A stretch of 64,000 nucleotides of DNA from NCBI RefSeq assembly GCF_949628265.1, contig NC_088790.1:23502545-23566544 (forward strand). Reading direction: 5' to 3'. This document shows positions 51,891-62,558 of this stretch, piece after piece. The notes under the pieces are model-generated. The model saw only the letters and a program-made list of their open reading frames with translations, was not told where the DNA came from and did no database searches. Source of the DNA: Cloeon dipterum. Lineage: Eukaryota > Arthropoda > Insecta > Ephemeroptera > Baetidae. Numbering within the stretch: the stretch's first letter is position 1; the number at the start of each line of letters is the position of its first letter. The translations under genes were made by a program, and so were the position numbers.

Positions 51891-52506
51891 TGAAATCTAG
51901 ATATATCCACTCACAATACTATATTGAGCCGACTATTATTCACAAGATTTTTTAGTGGCTTTCCTGATATTACATAAAATTGAAGTGTTTCGCAAACACA
52001 CAGACTCGTTAGATGGACGCAAAATAAGATTGAGAAAAGTTTCATAATTTTGTTGTATTCAACTGCTCATTGCCAGCCATACGAAAAAAACCATTGTTCA
52101 GCCTTGCACAAAAAAGATCTAAAAACTTTCAGTCTTCTCTGCAATGGAAATTTTTTTATTTCCGGATTGGTCTTCTGGATTACGGAACTACGGATATATG
52201 CAGCAATCTAAACGTTTTACGAAATACAATATTCTTACACAGTGATTAATTGTAAAGAAAGATGAAGTAAATTGTTACGTTCCCGGATGTAATTGATTTT
52301 CAAAACGTACATGACAGCCTAAAAATAATGTTACCTGCAATGGAAAGAAAAACATGATATTATATAATATATAAAGTAATTTAAATTAATTTCATTTCAT
52401 TCCTTCCCTGCCATATTGAGAATGGTTGAGCCGTAAAATCTGTAACAGAGCAGTGAATATTTTTATTTTGGAAAGGGAATAAAATTAAATCCAGTTTATT
52501 GTATTA

Positions 52507-52512
52507 TTTATT
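52507..52512 (-). terminator. Poly(A) signal of the hexosaminidase gene
   Basis: AATAAA on the minus strand about 55 bases past the stop codon, with a second one at 52495-52500. The 3' UTR is therefore very short. Confidence 0.5.
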
Positions 52513-52565
52513 TTATTAAAAATTTTAAAAGTAACGAAAGTTAAGACGAAACGAAAAACAATAGT

Positions 52566-55500
52566 TTATGAGTAGAGTTTGCATTTGTCGTCGTTCTGGA
52601 GGCACCACTCGGGCTGCAGGGCGTCGGCCATCACGCCTCTGCTCACCAGCCTTTCACGCACATTGATCATTCTCATGTTGGCCTGTTTCCAGTCCTCGTC
52701 AGGGTCGCTCCATAGACGCTCGGCCAAGGCGGCAGCACGCGGCCAAACCTTTCCATCCAGAGCTTGTTCGTCAACCTGAAATTCAAATTTAATTATAAAA
52801 CAATGAATTTCCTCACCATTTAAACAAAATGTTTTGAGCTTCGATTTTTAAAATGGAAAGTAATTATTATAAATCTATTTTAATTTGATTTAAAACCGGA
52901 CCTGTTCGCTCCAAAGGGCCGCCTCACTGCCGAGCACAAGGTCTGCGTACTGCGAAACTCCAAGGTCCTCGAGAATCTTTTTGGGTCGGTTTTCGTACAC
53001 CTTCTGCCAGCCAATGTAGGGCGAACACCAGTTGTTGCCAGTGCCGACCCAGGCACCGTAACCGCAGTCGAAGTAAAGCGCGTCGTAGTTGGACAGAATC
53101 ACTTTGAAACCAGCTCGCAGCAGTTCGGCAATCACCTGGTCCTTGCCGGTGGTCCACACCTGAAAATTTATGGTTTTTTTTCAATCAAATTAAAAAAAAA
53201 ATGTATGAAGGAATAAGCCATTTTCTCAAATTTAAATTTTTCATATTTTAAAATAAATCAAATTCCTAACGGGAATTTAACCTGTTGTCAACGTGATTAT
53301 GAGAAAAATATTTATAATGTAAAAAAGGATTGATATTCATTCTAAATTTTAACCACCTCATTTTGAGAGGAATTCCTGACGACAAACAAGACTTTTTTAT
53401 CTTAACACAGATTAGAGGCCAAGAGAAAACTAAATTGTTTAGAGATTATAGTATAATTCTAGCTAAATTACCTGAATAATATAATTTCCGGAGTCAAGGT
53501 ACTTGGACACCTTTCCAGACTCAGTGAGGTGGCTGGTCCAGAGGATTCCGGGCAAGCGGGTGCCGTTGTTGGCCTTGGTCAGTTCGGTCAGGGCCCTCTC
53601 CTGGAAGTCGCTCCACAGGCGCAGGAATTCCGAGTCGCTTCGTCCGTATCCTTGTTGGGCCATGAGATCGGTCACCGCCGCGCTGCTGTTCCAGCAGTTC
53701 AGATTCACCTGAATTCGATTTAATTTAATTTCTGAATCATTTTTAAATAAAATTATTTACCTCGTCTCCTCCAAAGTGGAAGACCTCGCTGTCGAAGACG
53801 CTGAGCATGTCCTTGTAGATCAAACTCAGGATTTCGTACACGCCGTCCTTCAGAGGGTTGAGCTGCCCACACGGTGGCTCCACGCAGTACGAGGTCCATG
53901 GCTCCTGTCCCACGCACACGGTCAAATTGTCCGCGTCACCAAACTGCCAGCCCTCGCCTAAATTTTTTTATATTAATTTTTTTGTCATGTATAAAAATAC
54001 TTGAATTCTAGTGCTGATTTTGTATTTATTTATGTATTTTCTAAAACGGTTGGAAAGATAATATAAAAGTCCCCTGCATATCAAGGTGTTTACGAGAGAT
54101 TATGGCGACAGATAGGCGCTCTTTGAAATTTAAACTGCGTATTGCACCTACTTCTGGCTAATAGGGCTTGCGAAACTATTGCAGGTTATAAATCCTTACC
54201 AACATGGGCCGGAGCATCGAACTCAGGAATAACCTGAACCCCTCGCACCCTCGCGTACTCAACGACGTCCCTAATTGCATCATGCGTGTATATCTGGAAG
54301 ATAATAAAAATATTACTTAAAAAGCTGCATCGACACCAACAACCTTTTATCCATTTTTATTTTATTTAAAACGGTAAAAATTAATAAAATATGTTCTAGC
54401 GTGCCTTTTCGGGTGTGTAGGCGCCGAGTTTGTGCAGTTCTGGCTTGGTGCTGACCACAAACGGGAAGCTGTGCGAGTCGGTGATGTGCCAGTGGAAGGC
54501 GTTGAGCTTGACCTGGGCCATGGCGTCGATCGTGCGCTTGATCGACTCGATGGAGAAGTAGTTTCGCGCCGTGTCGAGCAAAAAGCCGCGGTGTTTGTAG
54601 ACGGGCGCGTCCGACAAGTTCACCTCGATCGGCATCACCAAAGAGTTGTCCAGGTCGGACCACACCACCAGCTGTAAAAGCGTCTCCACGCCATGCCGCG
54701 CGCCGAAAATGTTGTTCGCTGTCACCTCGGCGTGAATTGGCTCCGTTTCCGCTGAGAAAATTCAAAAAATTGTTTTGTTTTATCTCTACATGGGGTTAAA
54801 AAATGATTTTATTAGGTTAAAACTAAACCAAGAGAATTTTTAAAATAATAAAAACTGTTCTTTCGACTTTAAGCATTCGAAATAATTTTTTGTCAAATTT
54901 CTTTTTAAAAAAGGAATGAAAAATTTTCTTAAATCAAAGGTTTAAACGACAAAAGCAGTTGAAATTCTGAATTATTTTCTAGAAAATTTAAATTGAAACT
55001 TAAAACTTAAATTTTTGCATATAAATAGCTATTAGTCATATTTTTATTTCCTTCTCGAAGGCGAGCAATTTTTTTTATCGAGTGCATTGACATTTGGCCA
55101 GGGTCCGGTTTTTTTCTTGCTGAGCTGTGATGATTTGCATATTGAAGGAGAGCGACTGAGGCTTAGAGCAGCTGTATAAAGACCTTTTTCTTTGCTCACC
55201 TGAGTTGGTGATAACCTTGAGCGTGTAGCTCTCGTCCACGCTTAGACCAGGGCGCACCACGTTGGGGTCAGCGACATTCAGCACGATGTCAAGTTCGCGT
55301 TTTGCGGCTCGTGCAGACTTGTCGGAGCTTTGCGAAACTACTCCGGTTTGCGGCCTGGAATTTGAATCAAAATAATTTTTTAAACCGAGAGATGAGAGAT
55401 AGAGAAATCTTTGATTATTTTTTATTTCCTCGTCGTATTGCACAGAGAAAGGATAAATTGAAATTTGAAAAATTCAAGATTCATTTCCTCTTGAACCATT

Positions 55501-56439
55501 TGCAAAAATAGTAATAATTTTTTGGGATATTTATAGGTTATAAAATAAAGCGTTTTTGTGGCAAAAATTGTAGTAAGGAAATTTATATCTTTGTTTTAAT
55601 TTTAATGTATTGAAGAATCTACACCAAAAGCCACGAGTCAGGATAAAATGTTTACTTGTTATGAATTTTGGCTCAGGAAAACTGACAAAAACGTAACAAA
55701 TTTAGCCTAAAATATTAAAACACTCAGAATTATTTAACCCTCGAAAGTACAAGCCGTCAAGGTTTTAATTGTTTCAGAAAAACTTAAAAAATTTGCCCTG
55801 AAAACAGCTTTTCGTGCTTGAAATGGACCAATAGTAATTTTTGAGTATAATTATTAATCCTGAAAATTTCTACAGTTGGGGAAATTTCTTGCTATAGCCA
55901 AAACTATCTCTCTTCACTCTTGCACGATTTGGCTGGAATTTCGTGCAGATATTTTATTGGAAAATTCACCAAAGTTAAATTATTACTTCATTAGTTTAAA
56001 ACGCTTCCTTATTAAAAAATAAAAAAATGTTGTATTTTCACCTGTTTTGCGATTCTATGATGGACTTGACGTATTGCTCGAGGTTGGCGACTAGAGTGTT
56101 GTACTTTCCTTCCTTGCTGGTCTTGGACGTCAGACGGATTTTGAGCGGATCGACGAACACCAGCGTCTTGGTGAGGCTGATGGCGCCCGTGGGCCGCGGC
56201 CACAGCGCGGCGTAGGCGTCGCAGAACATTTTGCAGACGGCCAGCGACTGAATTTGCGTCGTCCCCTGACCAAATCGCTGTTTGTAGCAAATACCGTCCT
56301 GCTCGCATTTGTACGTCCAAAAAGGAGCGTCCTGCCTGAAGAACAACATAAATACAAATAATTATATAGACAAATAATCACGGTCGTACCCTGAGACCAG
56401 GGCCGCGGCGAAAAGCAGAGCCGCGCCGAGTAGTTTCAT
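52566..56439 (-). CDS. NAG1: Chitooligosaccharidolytic beta-N-acetylglucosaminidase (GH20)
   Basis: Removes terminal GlcNAc from chitin oligosaccharides, working after chitinases in cuticle turnover; secreted. Minus-strand exons: 56439-56390, 56335-56042, 55354-55200, 54751-54405, 54293-54200, 53957-53761, 53708-53472, 53159-52902, 52775-52566, all in phase, about 613 residues, usual for the family. Residues 1-16 are a signal peptide (MKLLGAALLFAAALVS). Then come the insect-type N-terminal Cys region (FWTYKCEQDGICYKQRFGQG), the GH20 beta/alpha domain with HWHITDSHSFPF, PEFDAPAHVGEGWQ and the catalytic Asp378-Glu379 pair in HFGGDEVNLNCW. WTSYCVEPPCGQLNP marks group I (NAG1-type) enzymes rather than fused lobes. 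C-terminal WPRAAALAERLWS is conserved. The intron after 54405 starts with GC, not GT. No TATA box was seen. Assignment to the group is by similarity. Confidence 0.95.
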
Positions 56440-57718
56440 TTTGCGTGCTTGCGCGAGCGACTCCAGAGCCAAACTGCACACCGCTTGCTTCTTCGCGGCT
56501 TCAGCTCAATAAAACAAAGAAGATAAGGAGCCCCACTCCGCACCGTGTTTCCTTGCGAGAGTGGTGGAGCAAGGAAAAGTGATTAATTGCACAGTTGCAG
56601 AATTCCAATTGCAAAAGCTGAACGCTAAAATATGCACGTGAATTAATTTGTGTTGTGATTGCAGATTATTATGAGCTCGATAATAGCAGGGCAAGCAGCA
56701 ACTTTCCAAACGAGTAAAAATTTTTGATTGAGAACATTATTATTTGCTTAGCAGGATATCAGTTGATAATCTTTGAGTTGGTAAAAATGTAAGTCAATTT
56801 TTTTGATAAATTCATGACTTCATGAGCAAAATTGAAAGATCAAAAATTAAAATGCAAGTTTTATTCTAACCGCAGTGCTGAAAACACACTCTTTTTCCTT
56901 ATAGACTTGAAGGAAATGTTATAATTTACAAAAATTAATTACGTGGTTTCTTGAAATTTCTGAAAACAACTTGAGTAAAAATCTTTAATAAATTTAAATT
57001 ATTTATATTTATTATTTATTATTTATATTTATTTAAATAATTACTGTGCTGACTTGTGAGCGAATGAAACAAGTAGATTTTTCTACATTAAAATATGATA
57101 ACATTTTATAATTTTCGCGTAAATCATTTTGTCAGCGTGTGTTGCTCCTCTGTCTCCACGTCAAGGTTCTCAAGGTCGAGTGCCGTTGCCAATCTCACGT
57201 CTTTTACTGAGGAATATTGGAAAAAACTCTGGCAGCTTGCCTACTTAACAGGATTTGTCTTGCACTCTTTACATTTTATCTCTATTGCCTTCCACTCTTC
57301 AGAAATTCTCACGTGCCTCCTGGCCTCCCTCCCGCCTCCCACCTCTAGGCCAATGCTCCTAGTCTGGGATTCATAGTGCAATATATTTATACTTAACAAA
57401 AAAATCTCCAAATATCGTTAAAAGAAAAAAACACTATGAATTCTATGGTATCACCAAAAACTAAAAACATGTATTGAACTGGATTTGAAGAGTTTCCTTT
57501 TAAGCCAAAAATTCGAACCGTTTTTCAAATTACTCCTAAACCACTTCTCAAAAAATATAAATTTTGTGTGAAGGCTGACAACTGCCACCTAATCAAGCGG
57601 ATTTTAATGAGAAATTCATTTTTTTTCTTCCAAGCTTTTAAACTTTGAAAATGGAAAAGGGGTGGATTTAAATCTAACATGGAAAGACACCACCAAAGTA
57701 CTTTTCAAAATAAATAGC
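56440..57718. other. Spacer between hexosaminidase promoter and ERCC8 3' end
   Basis: The first 130 bases upstream of the hexosaminidase ATG are GC-richer and presumably 5' UTR/promoter. The rest is AT-rich; the ORF at 57095-57376 shows no family features. Confidence 0.5.
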
Positions 57719-57719
57719 T

Positions 57720-57725
57720 TTTAAT
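57720..57725 (-). terminator. Variant poly(A) signal of ERCC8
   Basis: ATTAAA on the minus strand about 55 bases past the ERCC8 stop codon; no AATAAA was seen closer. Confidence 0.3.
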
Positions 57726-57777
57726 CCTGACAAATAATTCAGCAATCAGTCAATTTGATTCGATTAGGTACGCAAGA

Positions 57778-60700
57778 TCAATTCTCGTCGTCACTGTCTT
57801 CTGCAGCTTTGGTGCACACATTTTTATAATTCTGCATGGTCCAATTGATAACGTTCCTGTCCCTGCCACCAGAGTGCAGTATCTCAAAGTGGGGGTTGTA
57901 GCGGACACAGTAGACGTCGCTCATGTGGCCCTTGAGGTTGTGCACCCGCTCGCCCGTGTCCAGGTCGAACACCCTGATGTGGTGTCTCGACGGCACAAAC
58001 ATTCTTCTGCCGCGGTTCAGCGCCATCCGCACGCTCACCCTCACGCAATTGTCCACGGAGCCGCAGTTCACGTCAGACAGTACGCCGCTCTGTGTGTCCC
58101 ACATTCTGATTGAGTTGTCGGTGCCGTAGGAAATCAGCGTCCGGCCGTCCAGGCTGAACTCAAGGCAGTTCACCAGACCCATGTGCGAGGTTGAGGTTGT
58201 TGCTGGCATTCTCGAGTTGGACATGTCCATCTGTATCAAAGAATAGACAATTTTGAAAATTCATATTCTGAAATTTTAAATAAATGCAATAAATTATGGC
58301 TATGGAATTTGTTTCCTCTGGTTATCTAAATATTATAAATAATATGTTCCCCAAATTTTTAGAGATAAATAAATGAAAGCACTAAATTTCTTGTCAAATT
58401 AAATATCCAATTTTTTCATAAACCTTTCAAACTTTTTATAAAATCGTTTTTGGTAAATAAAATGCAAATACATTATTTCTACTGCTTTCTAAAATTCAAT
58501 TTTATCTCGATAGAATTTGATAATATTGTGTCTACTGTCATTGGACTTAAGGGTTGCAAAAACCCGCATTTTTATATAAAAAATGCAGTGGTAAAATGCG
58601 TTTTTTATTTTTCAATTTTAACCAGTTTCTTGCACCTTGGTTTTCAATAATTTTCTAATTATTAGCTCATGACCTCGGCCTGAAAAATTGTCAGAGATAA
58701 ATTTTTGGAGAAATTGGGGCAGCAAAATGGCAATTTAAAAGAAAAAATATGCCGATAAGAGGGAATTTTGACCTCTCTGACAGCAAATTTTAAATTTTCA
58801 CAGGGAAATATGGAATAAATTATTTTCTTGCATTTCTAGCGCGAGAAATTGGTAAAAGTTGAGTGGTGAAATAACCGGTTGGGAAGGAAATGCAACCCTG
58901 TTGGATTTACCCTGAGAAGCGGTTTGCTGGGTATTCGGACGTCCCAGAGAAGGACAACCGACTCTGCTGCAGAGGCAATAGCGTGCTCGTCAGTCGGAGA
59001 CCACTGCACGTAGGTGACAGGGCCCAGCGTGTTCTTCAGTGTCATTGGACTCTTTCCGTATCGAAGGTCGAGCACCGGAATGCCTGGAGAGGGTGACGCC
59101 ACTGCAAAAAATCGGAAAATTCCTCAAAATCATCTTAAATATATTTGTAAAAAAATGTACCTGCGACCAAGGGGATTTTTGAGGCTGGAGACTGGTGGTG
59201 CTGGGTGAGTCGGTTTTCTTTCACCGGCTTCACCTCGCAACATACCACCCTATTGCACACGTCCCACATTCGCAAGCTGCCGTCCTTGCCTGAAGAGGTG
59301 ATGATTTTCACGCTGCCAGGGTACCACTGCACGCAGCACACGCTCTCGTGAAACAGTTCAAACGCCCTGAAAATCAGCAGAGTCGCAAATTCTGGTAATA
59401 ATAAATTTAAATTGACGAGTGTTCAACCCCAAATTGGTTAGTATTTTTAGACTATCTGCAAACTAGAGCACTGTGCGGTGTCAATTTTCATTACCATGGT
59501 AAGCGCATTTTTTTAAATCAAAAACCACAACCGCACCACAACCGCATCGGTCTTGACCAAAACCGTAGTTGCGGTAACCGCAAAATTACCGCAAAACCGC
59601 AATTTATTTAATGTTTTAGAACAAAATAGTTTTCTTTTGGCAAGGCTTAAATTTAATTATTTCTGCGTGCAACTCCATATCGCGGGTTTTAACCATCATA
59701 ATTGCAAAAACTTTTCACCGTTAGACTCGTCTTGACCTCCCCTGAGCAGCTGAAGGGTTTAGGGGTTCTTACCCTCCACCCCTATACTTTAAACCCTTCG
59801 GAAATGAATAACATTTTATAGCTCTGGATAATTTTATTAATTTACATTTTATTAAAAAACATTTTTTTTAGTTTTGGTTGAATGGGCGGGGTGGTAATTC
59901 AGTAGGAATTTAGGATGATTTTAAATGTTTTGAAGCCAAGTCGATGCAAATGAAAGCAGATTAATTTTTTTATTAAAATTGAAGCAATGGGGTTGAAAGG
60001 GGATGAGGGTAAGCTCCCCATAAACACTTGGGCTGTTAGTGGAGGTCAAGGCGAGTCTAACGGTAGGAAATTTTTGCAATTCTGATTGTTGGAACCTGAG
60101 ATTTGGAGGTTCAAAGAACCCAAAAAGTGGAAAAATATAATTTATATTAAGTTATGAAATAACTATCAAGATATCCTAAAAATTACGCCATTCTGAAAAA
60201 TTTGGCCTGGTTTTTAATTGCGGGCACACATTTAAGTGGCTCTTGATCCGATCAACTTGTCCACTAAAAGAAGCCCAAATATTCCATTTATGATGCATCA
60301 ATAACATTGTAGTAGTTGATTGGCTTGATATTAGATTTAACACTTAATTTATTCAAAAAAAGGAGATTTTTTTAAATTTATGGTATATCATAAAAAGTGC
60401 CGTGCGAATTCCCAGAAATTACAACAACGTTATACATATACCCGTCCCGCGGGACGCCCTACCCGTCCCGCGTGACTGCGGGACGCCATACCCGTCTCGC
60501 GGGACGCCGTACCTGTCCCGCGTGATTGCAGGACGCCGTACCCGTCCCGCGGGACGCCGTACCAGTCCCGCGTGATTGCGGGACGCCGTACCCATCCCGC
60601 GGGACGCCCTACCCGTCCCGCGTGACTGCGGGACGCCGTACCCGTCCCGCGTGACTGCGGGACGCCGTACCCGTCCCGCGTGACTGCGGGACGCCGTACC

Positions 60701-62558
60701 CGTCCCGCGGGACTGCGGGACGCCCTACCCGTCTCGCGGGACGCCCTACCCGTCTCGCGGGACGCCCTACCCGTCCTGCGTGATTGCGGGACGCCCTACC
60801 CGTCTCGCGGGACTCCCTACCCGTCCCGCGTGACTGCGGGACGCCGTACCCATCCCGCGGGACGCCGTACCCGTCCCGCGTGATTGCAGGACGCCGTACC
60901 CGTCCCGCGGGACGCCCTACCCGTCCCGCGTGACTGCGGGACGCCCTACCCGTCCCGCGTGACTGCGGGACGCCCTACCCGTCCCGCGTGACTGCGGGAC
61001 GCCCTACCCGTCTCGCGGGACGCCCAACCCGTCCCGCGTGACTGCGGGACGCCCTACGCGTCTCGCGGGACGCCCTACCCGTCCCGCGTGACTGCGGGAC
61101 GCCCTACCCGTCCCGCATGACTGCGGGACGCCCTACCCGTCTCGCGGGACGCTCTACCCGTCCTGCGTGATTGCGGGACGCCCTACCCGTCCCGCGTGAC
61201 TGCGGGACGCCCTACCCGTCTCGCGGGACGCCCTACCCGTCCCGCGTGACTGCGGGACGCCCTACCCGTCCCGCATGACTGCGGGACGCCCTACCCGTCT
61301 CGCGGGACGCTCTACCCGTCCTGCGTGACTGCGGGACGCCCTACCCGTCTCGCGGGACGCCCTACCCGTCCCGCGTGACTACGGGACGCCATACCCGTCC
61401 CGCGTGACTGCAGGACGCCCTAACCGTCCCGCGTGACTGCGGGACGCCCTACCATTCCCGCCGGACGCCCTACCCGTCCCGCGTGACTGCAGGACGCCCT
61501 AACCGTCCCGCGAGACTGCGGGACGCCCTACCCGTCCCGCGTGATGGCCTACCCGTCCCGCGCGACGCCTTACCCGTCCCGCGCGACGCCCTACCATTCC
61601 CACGGGACGCCCTACCATTCCCGCCGGACGCCCTACCCGTCCCGCGTGACTGCAGGACGCCCTAACCGTCCCGCGTGACTGCGGGACGCCCTACCCGTCC
61701 CGCGTGATGTCCTACCCGTCCCGCGTGATGGCCTACCCGTCCCGCGTGACTGCGGGACGCCATACCCGTCCCGCGGGACGCCCTACCCGTCCCGCGTGAC
61801 TGCAGGACGCCCTACCCGTCCCGCGCGATGCCCTTAAACCATCACGTGCGACGCCCTACCCGTCCCGCGCGACGCCCTACCCGTGCTAAACAGTCGCATA
61901 ATAAAAATGGTAAATTTTGATTCTCAAGATTTGCGGTTTTTGGTGGTTCCACCGCAACCGCAAAAATGAAACCGCAACCGCAAAATTATAACCGCATCTG
62001 CGGTTGTGGTGGGCGGTTTGCGGTTTTTTAGTACCAAAACCGCAACCGCACAGTGCTCTACTGCAAACTCACTCTCATAATTCATCTCACCCCCTTAATT
62101 TTATGCCGTGCATAAAATATAGTTCAGTTAGACATTCATTTATACCATTTTTTTAATACAACCTTCGCAAAAAGAAAATTAATTAAAAATAATATAAAAA
62201 GTCCGGAAAACACTTACGTTGGTGCATTCCGATTACCGTGGAACTGTGGAGGTAAAATTTCAGAATCAGGCTTCTGCAGGTCATGAATTGTGATTTTCGA
62301 CGGCGAGGACGCAGCCAAGACACTGCACAAGAAGAGATTATATAAAATTAGCTATAAATTATAATTTAACAAATTTGGACCATACAATCGGCCGCTGAGC
62401 CCGTCGACGTCAAGGCTGAGGATGGCCCCTCTGTGGTTGCGAAGGAACCTGGTATGCCGCGACAGCCTCAGTTTGACTGCCAGCCGGTCGGACGCGACCC
62501 TGCGGAGGCGCCCTGGACTTATGAGGCCCAGCCCCAGGTCGTGCAGGTCGCGGATCAT
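57778..62558 (-). CDS. ERCC8: ERCC8/CSA, WD-repeat adaptor for transcription-coupled repair
   Basis: Substrate-recognition subunit of a nuclear CUL4-DDB1 ubiquitin ligase acting when RNA polymerase II stalls at DNA damage. Minus-strand exons: 62558-62386, 62322-62218, 59366-59161, 59101-58911, 58230-57778, in phase, about 375 residues (human 396). The N-terminus (GRLRRVASDRLAVKLRLSRH, then the first blade GAILSLDVDG, TIHDL) matches the DDB1-binding start of CSA. Later blades: VCCVQWYPGSVKIITSSGKD with RMWD; VTYVQWSPTDEHAIASAAES with LLWDVR; VNCLEFSLDGRTLISYGTDN with IRMWD; and VYCVRYNPHFEILHSGGRDR with INW. The end is acidic (EDSDDEN), as in human CSA. The ATG at 62558 fits the CSA start, although the frame stays open upstream to 62702. 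The intron 62217-59367 is enlarged by a transposon. Other WD proteins are less likely because start, spacing and end all fit CSA. Confidence 0.85.
59456..59463. repeat. Left target-site duplication of hAT element
   Basis: CTGCAAAC, identical to 62061-62068. It fits the hAT preference nTnnnnAn. Confidence 0.8.
59700..60083. repeat. Inner inverted repeat inside the hAT element
   Basis: Arms 59700-59782 and 59994-60083 are imperfect inverted copies sharing ATTGCAAAAA, ACCGTTAGACTCG, CTTGACCTCC and TTACCCTC words, about 210 bases apart. It may be a second element nested in the hAT element or an older internal palindrome. Confidence 0.6.
60438..61884. repeat. GC-rich minisatellite of self-complementary units
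   Basis: About 50-60 units of two interleaved kinds: 21 bases (CCCGTCTCGCGGGACGCCCTA) and 29 bases, which differ by an inserted GTGACTGC-like spacer between GTCCCGC and GCGGGAC. The short unit contains, in its canonical form, the perfect palindrome GTCCCGCGGGAC; the long one is the same stem with a loop. Higher-order blocks recur, for example the stretches around 61090-61180 and 61230-61320 are nearly identical. ORFs through it (RDALPVSRDALPV and similar) are repeat artefacts. Confidence 0.9.
62061..62068. repeat. Right target-site duplication of hAT element
   Basis: CTGCAAAC, the exact copy of 59456-59463, directly after the right terminal inverted repeat. Confidence 0.8.

Larger units (their letters stand above)
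59464..62060. mobile_element. Non-autonomous hAT-type DNA transposon, 2.6 kb, in ERCC8 intron
   Basis: Perfect 16-bp terminal inverted repeats (TAGAGCACTGTGCGGT at 59464-59479, its complement at 62045-62060) flanked by an identical 8-bp duplication CTGCAAAC. Length of duplication, TAGAG start and nTnnnnAn target all fit the hAT superfamily. Both subterminal regions (59525-59612 and 61930-62050) are packed with CCGCAACCGCAAAA words and their complements, likely transposase-binding repeats. The interior has no transposase; instead it holds an inverted-repeat pair (about 59700-59782 and 59994-60083) and a 1.45-kb GC-rich minisatellite. Confidence 0.85.

Noticed and set aside
60680..61665. ORFs reading RDALPV and CGTPYPS repeats
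   Set aside because: Open frames are produced by the GC-rich array itself; neither splice nor start context supports coding.
60438..61884. CRISPR-like array
   Set aside because: Regular repeats without unique spacers, in animal DNA, inside a transposon; it is a minisatellite.
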